From JBOGWY01 sp050694015 (GTDB lineage: Bacteria; Actinomycetota; CADDZG01; WHSQ01), in assembly GCA_050694015.1 (NCBI GenBank), contig JBOGWY010000285.1, positions 1 to 22,180 of the forward strand: a DNA stretch of 22,180 nucleotides, given 5' to 3'. Shown piece after piece: positions 21,678 through 22,180 of the stretch. Below the pieces are notes generated by a model that had not been told where the DNA came from, ran no database searches, and saw only the letters and a program-made list of their open reading frames with translations. Position 1 is the first letter of the stretch. Each line of letters starts with the position of its first letter. A program made the position numbers and the translations under genes.

Positions 21678-22180
21678 TTACCAGCCTCGGTCGGCCAGGC
21701 GTTGGGAACTCGGGATGTCGGGGATGTTGATGCCGACCATGGCGTCGCCGAGGCCGCGCGAGACCTTGGCGATGATCTCGGGGTCCTGGAAGTACGTCGT
21801 GGCTTCGACGATCGCGGTGGCGCGAGCCTTCGGATCGCCCGACTTGAAGATGCCCGACCCGACGAAGACGCCGTCGGCGCCGAGCTGCATCATCAGCGCG
21901 GCGTCGGCCGGTGTCGCGATCCCACCCGCCGTGAACAGAACCACGGGGAGCTTGCCGGTGCCGGCGATCTCGCGCACGAGTTCGAACGGGGCGCGGAGCT
22001 CCTTGGCCTCGGTCATGAGCTCTTCCTCCCCCATCGTCGTCAGCTTGCGCATCGACGACAGGATCGAGCGCATGTGGCGCACGGCTTCGACGACGTTCCC
22101 GGTGCCGGCCTCGCCCTTGGAGCGGATCATCGCGGCCCCCTCACCGATCCGGCGCAACGCCTCACCGAGATTGGTTGCCC
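21678..22180 (-). CDS. pdxS: Pyridoxal 5'-phosphate synthase lyase subunit PdxS (5' end outside window)
   Basis: C-terminal ~167 residues of the TIM-barrel synthase that makes PLP from ribose 5-phosphate, glyceraldehyde 3-phosphate and ammonia from PdxT. The frame is open to the window edge (NLGEALRRIGEGAAMIRSKG), so the TTG at 22157 is not the start. RSKGEAGTGNVVEAVRH carries the second catalytic lysine (K149 in Bacillus numbering). LFTAGGIATPADAALMMQLGADGVFVGSGIF is the phosphate-binding part of the barrel, and the C-terminus has NIPDIPSSQRLADRGW. Complete PdxS proteins have about 290-300 residues, so a little over half is seen. First gene of the visible pdxS-pdxT-yebC-cyclase set. Confidence 0.96.
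   Translation of the reverse strand, partial: ATNLGEALRRIGEGAAMIRSKGEAGTGNVVEAVRHMRSILSSMRKLTTMGEEELMTEAKELRAPFELVREIAGTGKLPVVLFTAGGIATPADAALMMQLGADGVFVGSGIFKSGDPKARATAIVEATTYFQDPEIIAKVSRGLGDAMVGINIPDIPSSQRLADRGW

Noticed and set aside
1..22180. Defence system, prophage, insertion sequence, CRISPR, tRNA or rRNA genes
   Set aside because: No transposase, integrase, phage or nuclease-effector motifs, no regularly spaced repeats and no tRNA-like fold were seen in any gap.

Overview
The window is high-GC DNA with tightly packed, often overlapping genes and many GTG starts. It suggests the chromosome of an actinobacterium, probably an uncultured lineage: the order pdxS-pdxT-yebC ... ruvC-ruvA-ruvB-yajC-secD-secF-apt ... 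relA is the classic actinobacterial neighbourhood, a GAAC-N4-GTTC LexA box of the Actinobacteria/Bacillus type lies in front of ruvC, and transketolase is split into two subunits. The species cannot be named from the sequence. Almost everything is conserved housekeeping; I see no phage, insertion sequence, CRISPR array, tRNA, rRNA or recognisable defence system.

Left end (1-1728, plus strand): the N-terminal (5'-truncated) and C-terminal subunits of a split transketolase, overlapping as ATGA. They converge on a minus-strand operon (6365-1781): bifunctional (p)ppGpp synthetase/hydrolase (rel), a lipoprotein penicillin-binding transpeptidase and D-aminoacyl-tRNA deacylase (dtd). rel appears to have its own leaderless-type promoter. 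Upstream of it lie a 91-residue conserved small protein and a secreted phosphodiester glycosidase (NAGPA-like) protein.

Middle (8249-10553): a 243-bp hairpin-rich divergent intergenic region, then two tandem, clearly paralogous DUF3048 (YerB-like) envelope proteins, the only other plus-strand genes. They end one base from the converging sulfotransferase gene.

Right half (10555-22180, all minus strand, described in transcription order from the right): pdxS (truncated by the window end)-pdxT-yebC and a PAS-like/class III nucleotide cyclase gene; then ruvC-ruvA-ruvB behind a LexA box; then yajC-secD-secF-apt-murJ-sulfotransferase, where secD through the sulfotransferase form an unbroken chain of start/stop overlaps and are probably translationally coupled.

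Functionally the window joins vitamin B6 synthesis, Holliday-junction processing, Sec export and stringent-response control with an envelope block (MurJ flippase, sulfotransferase, two DUF3048 proteins, glycosidase, PBP) sitting between apt and rel, which are adjacent in many other actinobacteria. The least explained signals are non-coding: a 35-bp intergenic repeat present twice right after minus-strand stop codons, a perfect 16-bp palindrome on the ruvB stop, small direct duplications on both sides of the cyclase gene, and the hairpin-rich divergent region. I found no convincing new multi-gene system.
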